From NCBI GenBank assembly GCA_951799405.1, contig OX637346.1, positions 11,555,215 to 11,619,214 on the forward strand: 64,000 bases of DNA. Reading direction: 5' to 3'. The stretch is from Agapetus fuscipes (Eukaryota; Arthropoda; Insecta; Trichoptera; Glossosomatidae). Positions 32,656 to 42,625 of the stretch are shown here, piece after piece. The position numbers and the translations under genes were made by a program. Numbering within the stretch: position 1 is the first letter of the stretch; each line of letters starts with the position of its first letter. Under the pieces are notes generated by a model. It was not told where the DNA came from and did not search any database. It saw only the letters and a list, made by a program, of their open reading frames with translations.

Positions 32656-34239
32656 CTAGCCGCCAACATCACAGATCAACCGCCATTTCTTTCTATCCTT
32701 GCATACTTCTTTCATTTCCTCCAGAGTCATAACCTTCTTCATACAAGCTCTTCTTTTATTATGACTCTGGATATTCCATTCATTCGCAATTTCGGATATT
32801 TGGTCCATCCATACCTTTCTCGGTCTTCCTCTACCACGACATCCATCTATTCTACCAACATATACTTTCTTCGTCAGTCTTTCCTCATTCATTCTCTCCA
32901 TATGCCCAAACCATCTTAACAAACTTCTTTTAATCTTCACTTTCACACTTTCTTTTGCACCACATTCTTTTCTTACAAAATCATTCCTCACCCTGTCACT
33001 CCGTTTTTTCCCAATCATACTTCTTAGAAAGTCCATTTCAACAGTATGGACTTTACTAATTTCACTTTCATTCACCGTCCAGGCCTCGCTTCCATACATC
33101 AAGGTGGGTAAAAGTATGCCACTGCGTACCGCCAATCGAGCATTTTTAGAAATGTTTTGATTTTTGGCGATACAAGCTGTGGCACCCAGTACACACCTGC
33201 CCTTCATTACTCTTCTTTCAAGTTCACCTGTCATTCTTCCATCTTTCTCAAACTTACTTCCCAAGTATACAAACTCATTTACCACATCAACATTCATTCC
33301 GTTTATTCTAAATTCGTAGTTCGTATTTTCTTCATTTCTTTCAAAAATCAAAACTTTCGTCTTACTTGCATTCAATTTCAAATAATTACCTAGCAGAGCT
33401 TCGTTCAATCTAGAGAGCATCGTTTGCAATTCTACTGCTGAGTCCGATACAAGAACAGCATCATCCGCATACAGTAGAACACTCACTTTGCCCTCTCCTA
33501 TCATTAATCCACAATCATCAAGTCTAGCATCTCGAACACACTTGTCCATGACTATGTTAAATAGCCATGGGCTCATCACACATCCTTGCCTTACACCCTT
33601 AAAGACTTCAAACCATTCACTATACTCATCATCAATACGAACACATGCTGTACTATTTTCATAGTTTGCATGCACCGCACCTAGGAGAGCCCCATTCACT
33701 CCGTATGCTTTCAAAACATCCCATAACATACCTCTGTCTACTGAGTCAAAAGCCTTTTCCAGATCTACAAAGGCCGTGAACAGCTTCCGCCTCACCGACA
33801 ATTGTTTTTCAACAAGTTGTCGTAGAGTAAAAATCTGATCAACACAGCCTCTACCGGCCATAAAGCCGGACTGTATATCGGAAATCCTTTCACTAGTAGT
33901 CAGAATCACATTTTTTATAATCACCTTACAGAAGACTTTTCCTGGTATACTGAGTAGACTGATTGGTCTGAAGTTCTGACAGTCTTTTTTGTCCCCTTTA
34001 CCTTTGTAAATGGGAACAATGACTGCCTTCCTCCAATCCATCGGTACTACTCCTGCATTCACACAAAGCTTACATAATTCGTACATCCAATCTATCACGC
34101 ATTCACCTCCTGCTTTCAACATTTCACCATTTATTCCATCAAACCCAGCAGACTTTCCATTCTTCAAACATTCAATAGATACTTTTATTTCTTCTTTCAA
34201 AATCCTAAATTCATTCTCTTCTGTCATTTTTCTAAACAA
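32656..34239 (-). pseudogene. RTE-like LINE ORF, RT and C-terminal part
   Basis: 527 codons of reverse transcriptase downstream of a nonsense codon. Blocks visible: KSAGFDGINGEML, NFRPISLLS, the catalytic FVDLEKAFDSVDR (about 157-169), GVRQGCVMSPWLFN and LLYADDAVLV (YADD 257-260). The C-terminal region has YGSEAWTV, RWFGHMERM and GRGRPRKVWMDQI, typical of RTE-type elements and their close relatives. RT copies RNA at the nicked target in the living element. The actual frame continues upstream in the same phase to 34,776 and beyond; the Met here is only the first after the stop. Clade name is by motif recognition, not a tree. Confidence 0.88.
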
Positions 34240-34275
34240 AATTCTTTCGCCCCGACCAAAAATCCCTTCAAAATA

Positions 34276-34776
34276 TTATTTCCATCTCTTACATACTTCA
34301 TCCTTCTCCCATACCATCTCACCAACAGCACTTTTGATTCCTGGGGTGGTCAATGCAGAATCTTTATTCCTATTGGCACCGACCCATCTCCAGAATTCCT
34401 TCCTACTGTCGGTGAAACTCCTGTTCATTTTTTCATCAATCTTTCTCTGTTCATTCGCTTTGCTTTCATAAACTACATTCTTCGCCATTTGCTTGGCTAT
34501 CTTATATTCATCTTCTAGCTTTCTATCATTCCTGTCGTTCAGCCACTTTTTGTAACATTCCTTCTTCACTTTCACAGCCTCTTTTACTTTAGCATTCCAC
34601 CAGGCATCCCCTTTCAATCTTCCACCTTTCGTTTCTCCACATACTTTTCGAGCACATTCAATCATTCCTTCTTTCATAAACTTCCACATGCTTTCAATAT
34701 CTTTTTCATTAACATTCTTTTCAAGTTCATTCACACTTAACTTTTTTTGTATTTCTGATTTATACTTCACTTTCAC
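34276..34776 (-). pseudogene. RTE-like LINE ORF, linker upstream of RT
   Basis: 166 codons in the same phase as the RT part, separated from it by one TAA (34,276-34,278) where most relatives read WK-x-YFEG. The segment is Lys/Glu-rich and includes the typical KEFWRWVG and DAWWNAKVKEAVKVKK stretch between endonuclease and RT. Coding similarity continues for about 20 further codons (to about 34,845) before the 5' truncation point. So one substitution and a 5' truncation are the only visible lesions. Confidence 0.82.
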
Positions 34777-35092
34777 ATTTTCATCACTCAGACTTTCTAC
34801 TTTTATTCTTGGCTTTCTTACTTTCTTCTTATTAGCTAACGATTATTATTTACATAAATTAAAATCAATAAAAGAATAAAGCTTCTTCTTCCCACTTTTT
34901 CAGTTCTGCATGCCATCAACGTTACCATTTTTAAATGACTCTAAACATCGTGGTAACGAATATTCCATTTATTGGCGCCACACATCTATAAGCCAGTGTC
35001 CTTAGCAAACAATAAAAAATATTAGTTAGCTGGGTTCATAGCAACTTAACTGTGTGACTTCACAATTATTTTTTCATTTCAAACGTACAAAT

Positions 35093-35242
35093 CATCAGAA
35101 ATCTGGAGGTCTAGGACGATTGAGGAGCTAAAGAGGAGGATGAAGACACACTTTTTCGCCCAGTAAACTACTAAGCGCCCTTGGAGTGACATTGAGTTAC
35201 GAAACGGCGCTGATAAAGAAATTATCATCATCATTAAGAATC
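35093..35242 (+). pseudogene. L2/CR1-like LINE 3' end
   Basis: A plus-strand frame ends with the LINE C-terminal residues SRTIEELKRRMKTHFFAQ. After the stop, AAGCGCCC and CGGCGCT form an inverted pair 25-30 bp apart, then an (ATC)n tail. Same family type as 24.16 and 57.2 kb. Confidence 0.8.
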
Positions 35243-36191
35243 CACAAGATAAAAACGAAATAAGGTTCAGCACTTAAACAATAAACGGTTCAATAAATTT
35301 AATATTCAGATTTTTCCTACTTATTCATTATGCTTAGTTATACTGTCAAGCTTGTTAATCTTTACTTACGTTTTATGCAAATGTTAATGTCGTAAAACAG
35401 GTTAAGTCGCTGGTATACTTTAGTATCGGACAAAGATTTTTATGACACTTTGACGTAGATAAAACTAGCGTATACTTTTACGCTCGCTACAAAGTAAAAT
35501 CTACCGTGAAATAAAAGTGGATGCAACGATAAACCACCATAGTCATTCCGTAAGAAATATGGCGCAGTTGAAAATGAATACGTTTAGTTTCACTTTGGCC
35601 GGGTTCGCTCTGGGCTGGGAGCTCCTTTAATCTTGGATACATTCATGTATATTACATCCACGTTTCGCGACTCCCCTTTTATCCGGGAGAACAGTCGGAC
35701 TGAAGTTATGACACTCGTAGATCTTAATGCGCAATGCATTAACCGAGCGCGAGGTAAAGTGTGTAGAAAGTTATACGCGGACGTGGCTCTCTACAGTCTA
35801 CGACAGTTCAGGCCAAGATGTGTGCCGCGAGCACTTTCTAATATGCCGCGAAAAAAATAATAATCAATCTGAAATTAAATATAAATGATGTACATAAATA
35901 CGTCCACGCTTCTTCAAATTAAGCCCAATCTGTGAGGATTTATATGAAATTCCAAATATTGCCCAACTTTGTAATGTAATTCGATGAAATTAATAAAAAA
36001 AAAGGATTGAGTGGTTTATATGAATAATGGTTCTTTTGTTTTTGAAATCAATTTTCATTGGCTTATTGATTTGCTTTGAAATAAAAATAAGTGTTATTCA
36101 ATTGTTACAGTTACAGTAATTGTGATGATAATAAGGAATGACACGAGAAACGTATAGAATTTGGGGGAAAAACTTCGGAAGAGTAAAACAT
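35243..36191. other. No gene recognised
   Basis: A+T-rich with one GC-richer frame (35,633-35,860, 75 residues) lacking any domain. Confidence 0.4.
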
Positions 36192-36193
36192 AA

Positions 36194-36282
36194 TTAAGCT
36201 GCACATATAAAGCAACTTCTTACCATGTTGTCTCCCATGGGGTCACATGCCGCAAGTGGTACCTATTTATTTTTACGGCCTT
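36194..36282 (-). repeat. SINE-A 3'-end fragment
   Basis: Minus-strand 3' end: inverse of TGTGCAGCTTAAT, GGGGTCACATGCCGC and the A-rich junction. More diverged than the fragment at 31.68 kb. Confidence 0.75.
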
Positions 36283-36454
36283 CAGTGGGAGTTGGGAGTA
36301 GGTTGTCAATTTGTATATTTTCCTTGCAGGGTGTACAAAAGGTTTTGTGCAAGTTAAACGAAGTTGAAACAGAATGTTCTTATTTAATGCATGTTTTGAC
36401 AGTTATATCCTGCTCTTGTTTTTATCCAAAGTTTCTACTTCTTCTCCAGTTTCA

Positions 36455-36622
36455 ATCCTAGAATTGGCTTGCAGCAATTTTTTTCACTCTTCTCCTCCAT
36501 TCCTCCCTGTCTTGTGCGGCTCTTTTAAGGTCTGCATATGATGAGCAGCGCACGTCCACCAACAGGTCCTCCAGGTATTCTTGGCGTGGGCGTCCCCTAG
36601 AGTTGGTCCCCTTGGTCATCAC
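36455..36622 (-). pseudogene. LINE C-terminal fragment
   Basis: The minus strand reads TNSRGRPRQEYLEDLLVDV then CSSYADLKRAAQDREEWRRR, the GRPR..DREEWR ending seen in RTE/R2-type LINE proteins. It is different at sequence level from the RTE-like element at 32.3 kb. Truncated at both sides. Confidence 0.7.
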
Positions 36623-37431
36623 CTCCAAAAGCTATTTGTCGTAAATTGAAAATGTTTGGCAGGCACTGGTCCACAGCCTACACCCTCTGTTGGTATTATT
36701 TCTAAAAAATGCCCCTGAGTACTTTTTCGCGTTTGGATACTCGCGACATATTTCACCGGCACATTCAAATGTATGGCGGCTGTGAAGTGCCCCGCGGTGT
36801 GTTCCAGCTGTATGGACTGAAATTAATTTATTGGGGCGTCATTTATGACAGAAGTAATAATCCATCCACTGCCGGTTCATAAACTGTATAGTTACACATT
36901 TCGTGCGCTGAAACTGTTTCAGATTTATTATTTTCAAATTGCATGATTTTTTTAACATTCAGGAAAAAAATAAAAAAATAAGACAAAAATTGTATGGCGC
37001 CTTTTATGAAGCGCTTGTCCATATGATTGGACGAAAAGGAGGAGAGGAAAATGGTTCAATTCATTTTAAAGCAATACGCGAAAGAATAAATTGTGAAAAT
37101 TGATTGATGAATTCAATTAACTTAGCCCTTATTCGTTATTTTCCTCGGCAGGCAAACGCCCATGTCATTAAAGGTCCTTTTTTTAAGAAATCCTGTGCGG
37201 GAGACTCCCTAGATTCTAAAGACTCTAGGGGTCTATGACACTTGTTGTAGTGCCGAATCAATAAAAGGAATAGGACCCTTAGGAATCAATAAAAAAATGT
37301 TAGCTTGCCTTTTCTCTAGCAACCCCATTTCTTTGTCTATGGAATTGTTGCCGCATTCATTTCATAAGTACGAGTACGTTCATGTATTTTTTTCACTTTG
37401 TTGAATCGAAAAACATTTATTTGAAATGAAG
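36623..37431. other. No gene recognised
   Basis: Mixed composition. One TACGAGTA octamer at 37,369. No frame or repeat recognised. Confidence 0.4.
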
Positions 37432-37690
37432 TTCGTGACTTATAGGTTGGTATGAGGGTGACCACCCATACTGTAAAAAATGGTTCACTTTGCCAATGTA
37501 ACTCCTGTTTCAGGGAAGGTCGGCAAGATTTGCAGGGCTTATGTTCATTTGAGATTGGGTTTTTATATTGTAGGTTCACATGAGACATGTGTTAGCGCGA
37601 AATTATACATGTCTGTTTGTGGGAATGCGTTTAATATGAATCTTAAATGATATGTATCTTTGCAGCTTAGATTTAAATTTAGATTTAGAA
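37432..37690 (+). repeat. RTE 3' tail copy, nearly complete
   Basis: From GTGACTTATAGGTTGG to CTTTGCAGCTTAGATTTAAA. The 83-residue minus-strand frame is a read-through of the repeat. Confidence 0.88.
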
Positions 37691-38000
37691 GTTCGTGTGA
37701 AATTAAAAACAAGGAAATTACCAAACGGTGAATATTAAAGAAGCAAGTTCTTGTAGCTTGTATTTTATAATAAAAGATTTTAACTCGAGAATCAACTATT
37801 TGTCTCTCAAACAGCGTATGAGTTCATTCATTAGATATTCATTTCCCAAAGAAAATCAAGGAGCATTCACTGCCGAGTGACACTATTGAATGAAATTGCA
37901 CGCTTGTCTGAATAGCAAACTAATTCCAAACATTATCTTGTGTTTTATTTGTTGACTTGCCACCTCGCCAGCACTCCTGGCACTGCGGCTGGTACAGCTC

Positions 38001-38162
38001 TGTACCCCAAGCGTACAGCTTAACGTTTCAACTCAGCCATTGCGTTTTCCAAGTGATGCATGCAAACTGAAACAGTGTCTTTATTGAGCGTGTTAGTTTA
38101 TGTGTGTAATTGGTAAAACGCCATGGATGAGTTATACGTAAAGTTTATATTTCAGACACCAG
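38001..38162. repeat. HP hairpin repeat, copy 11
   Basis: Left end TGTACCCCAAGCGTACAGC is clear. The arms include TTGCGTTTTCCAAG and TTGGTAAAACGCCATGG. The right end is eroded. Confidence 0.8.
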
Positions 38163-38224
38163 TCCCATTTGCATTAGCGGTCGCAGTGGTAGTGAATATG
38201 CAAGAGGCGAATTGTTCCCATCTC

Positions 38225-38345
38225 TAGTACCCCAAGTACAAAATTCAACAACGTGTTACCAAAAGTATATGGAAGCCTTAACGCTCAGTAGAAGCAGTGT
38301 TTTAGTTTTGGTACTTTTTTTGCGAATGCTACGGTTAAATTGGAT
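38225..38345. repeat. HP hairpin repeat, copy 12, truncated
   Basis: Left end GTACCCCAAGTACAAAATTC, centre AACGCTCAGTAGAAGC; the right arm breaks off after GCGAATGCTACGGTTAAA. Confidence 0.75.
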
Positions 38346-38505
38346 ATTTGGATGTAGTCCGCTGTAAGAAACAAGGTCTTGTGCCATAATAGCAGCACTA
38401 ACGAGGAGTACCCCAGATGACACAACATCATCGCTTTTAAATGCAAACCTCGCACTTGCAATAAACACAACACTTGATTGCACCAAGCATGCGGGTACAT
38501 CGAGA

Positions 38506-38744
38506 CGCAAGGCAACTAAGCTTCTCGTATAGTGTAACTTCTTGCCTGCGTTATCTCTGAAGGGGTCGCATGTGGCGATTCGGGACCATTTTTTTACGGG
38601 TAAGGGTGCAGGCCTCACACCAACCACTTTGAGTTGAAGTGAGGGTTTGGTTCTCATTTCTTGTGAAGGCTGAGTACACCTTGGGATCGAACCCTTGCTC
38701 TCGGCATGGAATGCAAGCATTCTTCCAACTGAGCTATCGACCGG
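38506..38744 (-). mobile_element. SINE-A, copy 4, internally deleted
   Basis: The minus-strand head has the inverse A box (CAACTGAGCTATC) and a B-box region GGATCGAACCC. The 3' end has GGGGTCGCATGTGGCGA. The segment between B box and CAGCCTTCACAAG is mostly missing, making this copy about 85 bp shorter. Confidence 0.88.
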
Positions 38745-38751
38745 ACTTTTT

Positions 38752-38822
38752 ACGAGCGTGGTTCGAACCAACAACCTTCCATTCCCGAGTCCCAAGTGTT
38801 ACCATTGGACCACGTATCTTAA
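38752..38822 (-). mobile_element. SINE-B tRNA-like head
   Basis: Minus strand: GTGGTCCAATGGTAACAC, GACTCGGGAATGGAAGG and the B box GGTTCGAACCA, homologous to the tRNA-like head of the SINE at 13.6-13.9 kb. The body is missing: the head is joined directly to the head of SINE-A copy 4. Not an intact tRNA gene by my reading. Confidence 0.65.
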
Positions 38823-38939
38823 TATCGCATGTATCTTAATCTTAAACGACCCAGAGGGTCTATAACGCAACCCTGATCTTCTATAATTATAGTTTTACAA
38901 CTTTTAAGTAAAATAACTTGTTAACATCTGCGTATAAAC

Positions 38940-39095
38940 CATCAACAAGATCCCGGAAAGCAACTCTCCAGCATAAACAATGTTGCTTGGAAAGATACCT
39001 GAAGATGACCTACTAGGTCGAAAACGTTCGTAATTTGTTTAAAGATTTTAATCTTTTTGAATAAATTTATCCGTGAAAATAAACAGTGTTTTTAA
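38940..39095 (+). mobile_element. Penelope-type terminal fragment with hammerhead-like motif
   Basis: The hammerhead-like motif (38,999-39,029) is followed by an A+T-rich stretch and TTTATCCGTGAAAATAAACA, which resembles the CCGTGAAAGCC tails of the foldbacks. A nearby inverted pair AAGCAAC..GTTGCTT lies just upstream. Boundaries and any duplication are not resolved. Confidence 0.55.
38999..39029 (+). ncRNA. Hammerhead-ribozyme-like motif (HH3)
   Basis: CTGAAGA (all fixed core bases present; position 7 is free in hammerheads), one extra T, stem II GACCT/AGGTC with loop ACT, then GAA and AACGTT, which is self-complementary and would make a loopless stem III only between two molecules, then C as the cleavage-site base at 39,029. 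Stem I can pair GATAC with GTA and TTT with AAA around a mismatch. Core intact. Confidence 0.68.
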
Positions 39096-40611
39096 TTCAT
39101 CAAAAAATTATAAAATTAATCAAAAAATTATAAAATTAAAAAATATAAATTTGTATTCTAGGATAATATTCATCAAATCATTTTAAATAAGCTTTTGTTT
39201 ACTTTTGTTGTTTCAAAATAAGATAAATGTATGCTAATTTGAATTTATTTTAATGTTTACATTATTTAAATGAAAATTAATATTTCATCCATCTTATCCT
39301 AAAAGGAGATTTGTATATTTCAATGATACCTATGTAATTCATTGTTTGAGAAATTGCTGTTGTTGTGTTCATAAATGTTTGAATAAGTTATTTGAGGAAG
39401 AGTTTTCCCAAAAAGATATATCGCGCGCTTGTACACTTTTTAACCGCACTTAATGGTATTCCGTGAGGGATGATGTGGGAGGAAATGTAGAAAGCCACAA
39501 TAATACATCATCTTTGGCAGGCTTTTTCATATTACAATAAACTTTATTCGCCAACAATATATTGTGGAAAATATCTTCACAAAAAGTAGTATTTTGCTGG
39601 GAGAGTATCCTATCTGAATAAACTTTGAATTTTGTTGATATTGTACGTCGTCTATCATCTGTTCATTTTTCTCTCGTAAAAACTCATATCTGTACCCCTA
39701 GGATAAAACATCACCTAAATTCCTCACCATCCCGTAAATAGAAAAATGTATGGAATATACAAATTCATCTCTGGTGAGTGATTTAATATTCATACAATTT
39801 TTGTATTTAGGTGCACGAAAGTGTGAAATTTACGTTTTATATTTTAAACTAAAGATACAGAGAATAACATCTAAAAAAATATCAGTTTCCTTAGAAATTT
39901 TGTGGGGAAGCTTTAAAAAATATTTTTAAGCAAATAAAATGAAACTAATATCCTAAGAAAAGGGAAATAGCCTTTCAGTTCAGAAAATTAACTTACTCTT
40001 CAAACATATTTCATATTACTTAGTTAGGTAAATGGTTTGAAGTGTTTATTATAAACATTTTGAAGTTGAAAAGTAAGTTCTCAAATGTGAAGAATTATTT
40101 TCAATTGATAAATAAATTATTCATTGTAGACTTTGTAAACCCAATAGCACTATTGTGAATCGTTTTCGATATAAAATATTTTCATTATTTGTAGTTCTGT
40201 TCCGCATTACTGTATTATACGAGTATGTTCATATGTGCATATCTAAGTCCTACGCTTTTAAGTTGTACGACTCGCGTTATTAAATTTAAAACAAATACAT
40301 AAGTGTCACATCGGTTTAAAGCACTCCCCGCCCGGAGCGGGTGTTCCGTGAAGCCATGTATTATGCATACAATCACATGTGCATGCAGAGCGGGGGGGAG
40401 GTAAATACTCAAGGAAGGGCTGGTGAGAGGTGGGGAGGGATCCCCTCAAACGGAGACGTCGATCCATAATGCAGGCTAAGGAAAATCATTCACGTGTAGG
40501 TTGGTTTTTCATTGAGATGATTTTTTTAATGCATTTTCTCCATATTCTTCTACACAAGGTATGTCTTTCATGTTCAGTATATTAAGTCGTAACTGAAATT
40601 CAATTGTTTGT
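39096..40611. other. No gene recognised (1.5 kb)
   Basis: Starts with a two-unit tandem repeat containing CAAAAAATTATAAAATTA (39,100-39,140). Otherwise A+T-rich. GC-richer near 40,320-40,450. TACGAGTA at 40,218. Confidence 0.45.
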
Positions 40612-40690
40612 TTTTACCTTGAAGCACCCTTGGGGTAGCTAGTACCACTAAACAGCGCTATGTATAACTGTCCAATTATTATTATTATCT
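40612..40690 (+). repeat. L2/SINE-type 3' tail fragment
   Basis: GAAGCACCCTTGGGGTAGC, AACAGCGCTATGTATAA, then ATTATTATTATTATC. Same tail architecture as at 24.4, 35.2 and 57.97 kb. Confidence 0.65.
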
Positions 40691-40837
40691 CTTAAAGCAG
40701 ATAGATGGAATCGACCAAATACAGTAAAACGAACTAAAATTGATTTACATATTTTCGTGTACAATTATTCTGTCAACTATTTTTAAAGAATTAACTAATA
40801 TTCTTCTGATACGGTAGTCGACAAATATACAGAAATT

Positions 40838-41132
40838 ATTTACAATAATTATAACTACACAGTTATTTTTTTGATCGGATATTGCACGTGTAAATATTCC
40901 CGACAAACCTACTTAGTCGTAATTACTACCTTCGCTCGAAGGTATGCCGTGATTTGTGACAATTGTATAGAAAAAAATTCAGTTCATCCTCAGTCGTCGG
41001 GCAGAGAAAGTGTCTCCTGAAGACGTTAGCTACGTCACTAACGAAACAATGAGAATAATATAAGTTCTCTTATAACGATTCGTGTAATATCCGATCAAAA
41101 AAATTAACTGTGTAGTTATAAGTATTGTAAAT
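40838..41132 (+). mobile_element. TIR-like foldback with hammerhead-like motif
   Basis: Terminal inverted repeats of about 49 bp (40,841-40,890 and 41,081-41,129) sharing ACTACACAGTTA and TTTTGATCGGATATT. The interior carries a hammerhead-like motif and is related in inverse orientation to 49,340-49,678 (shared GTGTCTCCT, ATTTGTGACAATT and GCTACGTC). No ORF. No flanking direct repeat was found. Confidence 0.75.
41013..41054 (+). ncRNA. Hammerhead-ribozyme-like motif (HH4)
   Basis: TCTC (stem I), CTGAAGA (41,017-41,023), extra C, stem II GTTAG/CTAAC with loop CTACGTCA, GAAAC, AAT, GAGA (stem I return). The core is intact, but the expected NUH cleavage triplet reads AAT; the sister copy at 49.43 kb keeps TTC there. 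Confidence 0.62.
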
Positions 41133-42365
41133 ATGTCAAACGACCGTAATTCCAACCTAAACGTAACAATTATACAAAAGCTTTTCAGGTCCAATTTTAA
41201 TATTCACATAACTTTGAATAACTTTCATACAATTTAAATTTTTGGTTGAGAATTATTTATTACTTATTTTATCTATTATATTTACCTATTCATTCTATTT
41301 TAAATCTACTTCATTTTCATAAGAACACTTCATCATCTTAGTTTTAGGCAAACTTAATCTACGAATAAAAAAACATTCATCCTCTTTGTTTCCCTGTTTT
41401 CAATTTAAGACTCTTCAGCGCTTAGCACTTGATATTTTATTCTGACATTTTTAAAGTAAAACATATTTACGCCGAGAATGTTCGACGGAAAAATCTTCTT
41501 CGATTCTTGTACAAAGTATTTCAAACAACTCGGGCTGCGTTCTTTTTTGTGTCGCTTTTCACCTCTCGGCAAAACTTACCGTGTAGCAATTCTCCGGCAG
41601 GCACTTGGGATGTGGCGTGTACCTACTTACGTCTCTGTGTTTTACTTTTACCAAAAACTACGTGATTTTTCACCCAACACCGTTTGATTTCACGCTCAAA
41701 CAAGATTTGAAAGTTTCTCTCAGTTGTATGCAGGGCTGATGTTGGATGTGCCGCGTTGCTAACTGCTGTAATGGTCCATGGCATGAGATGAGACGAGGCC
41801 TGCGGGTTCCCCCCTCCCCCCTGATTGGGGCGAAGCCTCCTCGTTCCTCTCCCCAAATATCTCAATAGGATTTGAAGTTTACCGCCACTGCAGAGCTTTT
41901 AGCCAAATTATTGTAGTGCCAAAGTTTCGCTACGCGGCGCAAATGATAAACATTGGAGCAAAATACTTGTACTCCATAAATTCATTATTTTGCTACGCCG
42001 CCCTTTGAAAGTTTAATAAACTTTGTTTCGTCGTGTCTACCTGAGTAAGCAACTATTCCCTTATTCCAACATCTGAACTGTCAATAAAGTTGTGGTTGTA
42101 TTGCTTGCAATAAATAAAATTTGTACCTAACTTTGACGGCAGATATTATTACCAGGTCATTTCAATGCCAAAAATGTCTGAACAGAGTTCAGAGCATTTT
42201 TATTTTATTTTCATTATTAATTTATTTCTCTTATCCGTTTTGTACAAAACTTATTTGTGTAATTATAAAAAATAAACAAGCATCTGCAATTTTTATGTGT
42301 TTTTAAAGTGCCCACATACATATATATGTACGTAAGTTTCTGATGATGATTACCTGTATGAAATG
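41133..42365. other. No gene recognised (1.2 kb)
   Basis: Two overlapping short frames at 41.43-41.69 kb and one on the minus strand at 41.62-41.87 kb lack domains. The pyrimidine-rich CCCCCCTCCCCCCTG is near 41,810. Confidence 0.35.
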
Positions 42366-42625
42366 TTCTACTGAACCCATGTCTGATTTGATCCCATGAT
42401 GTGTCCTAACTTTCCGTACTCCCTGAGATTTGTATCTGCTATTTTGGGCAACAGATGCGATATGCCGCTCTGTACTAGCATCAAAACATTACTGTTGAAG
42501 TAGGTAGTGCACATCAGTGGGGAGAATACAGATTTGTCTGCTATAACGCCAGCTCCTAGATGTGTTCCGTGTTCACTGCTCTCCATGCCCAATATCCCGA
42601 AGGCCCACTTCACTGCCTGGAACGT
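42366..42625 (-). other. Possible host exon of unknown function
   Basis: On the minus strand an open frame of about 85 codons coincides with an island of clearly higher GC than its flanks. Just upstream, TTCCAGGCAG ends in AG and could be a splice acceptor (about 42,615-42,626). Translation includes WAFGILGMES, HLGAGVIADK and SGISHLLPKIADTNLREYG, with balanced amino-acid composition unlike the chance frames around it. I do not recognise the family. It could equally be a piece of an unrecognised transposon protein. Confidence 0.3.

Larger units (their letters stand above)
32293..34850 (-). mobile_element. RTE-like non-LTR retrotransposon, 5'-truncated
   Basis: On the minus strand: residual linker and RT coding region from about 34,850, stop of the ORF at 32,656, a 3' UTR of about 100 bp, then the complete tail repeat (32,557-32,293) ending in (TTAGA)n-type microsatellite. 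The endonuclease domain is absent. One in-frame TAA interrupts the frame. This copy links the dispersed tail repeats elsewhere in the window to their parent LINE. Confidence 0.85.

Noticed and set aside
38256..38795. 179-residue minus-strand ORF
   Set aside because: It runs through SINE-A, an HP repeat and unique DNA, so it is chance read-through of repeats.
42335..42365. CTGATGATGATTACC..ATGAAATG as a hammerhead core
   Set aside because: A perfect CTGATGA is present, but no stem II pairs and there is no GAAA in position.
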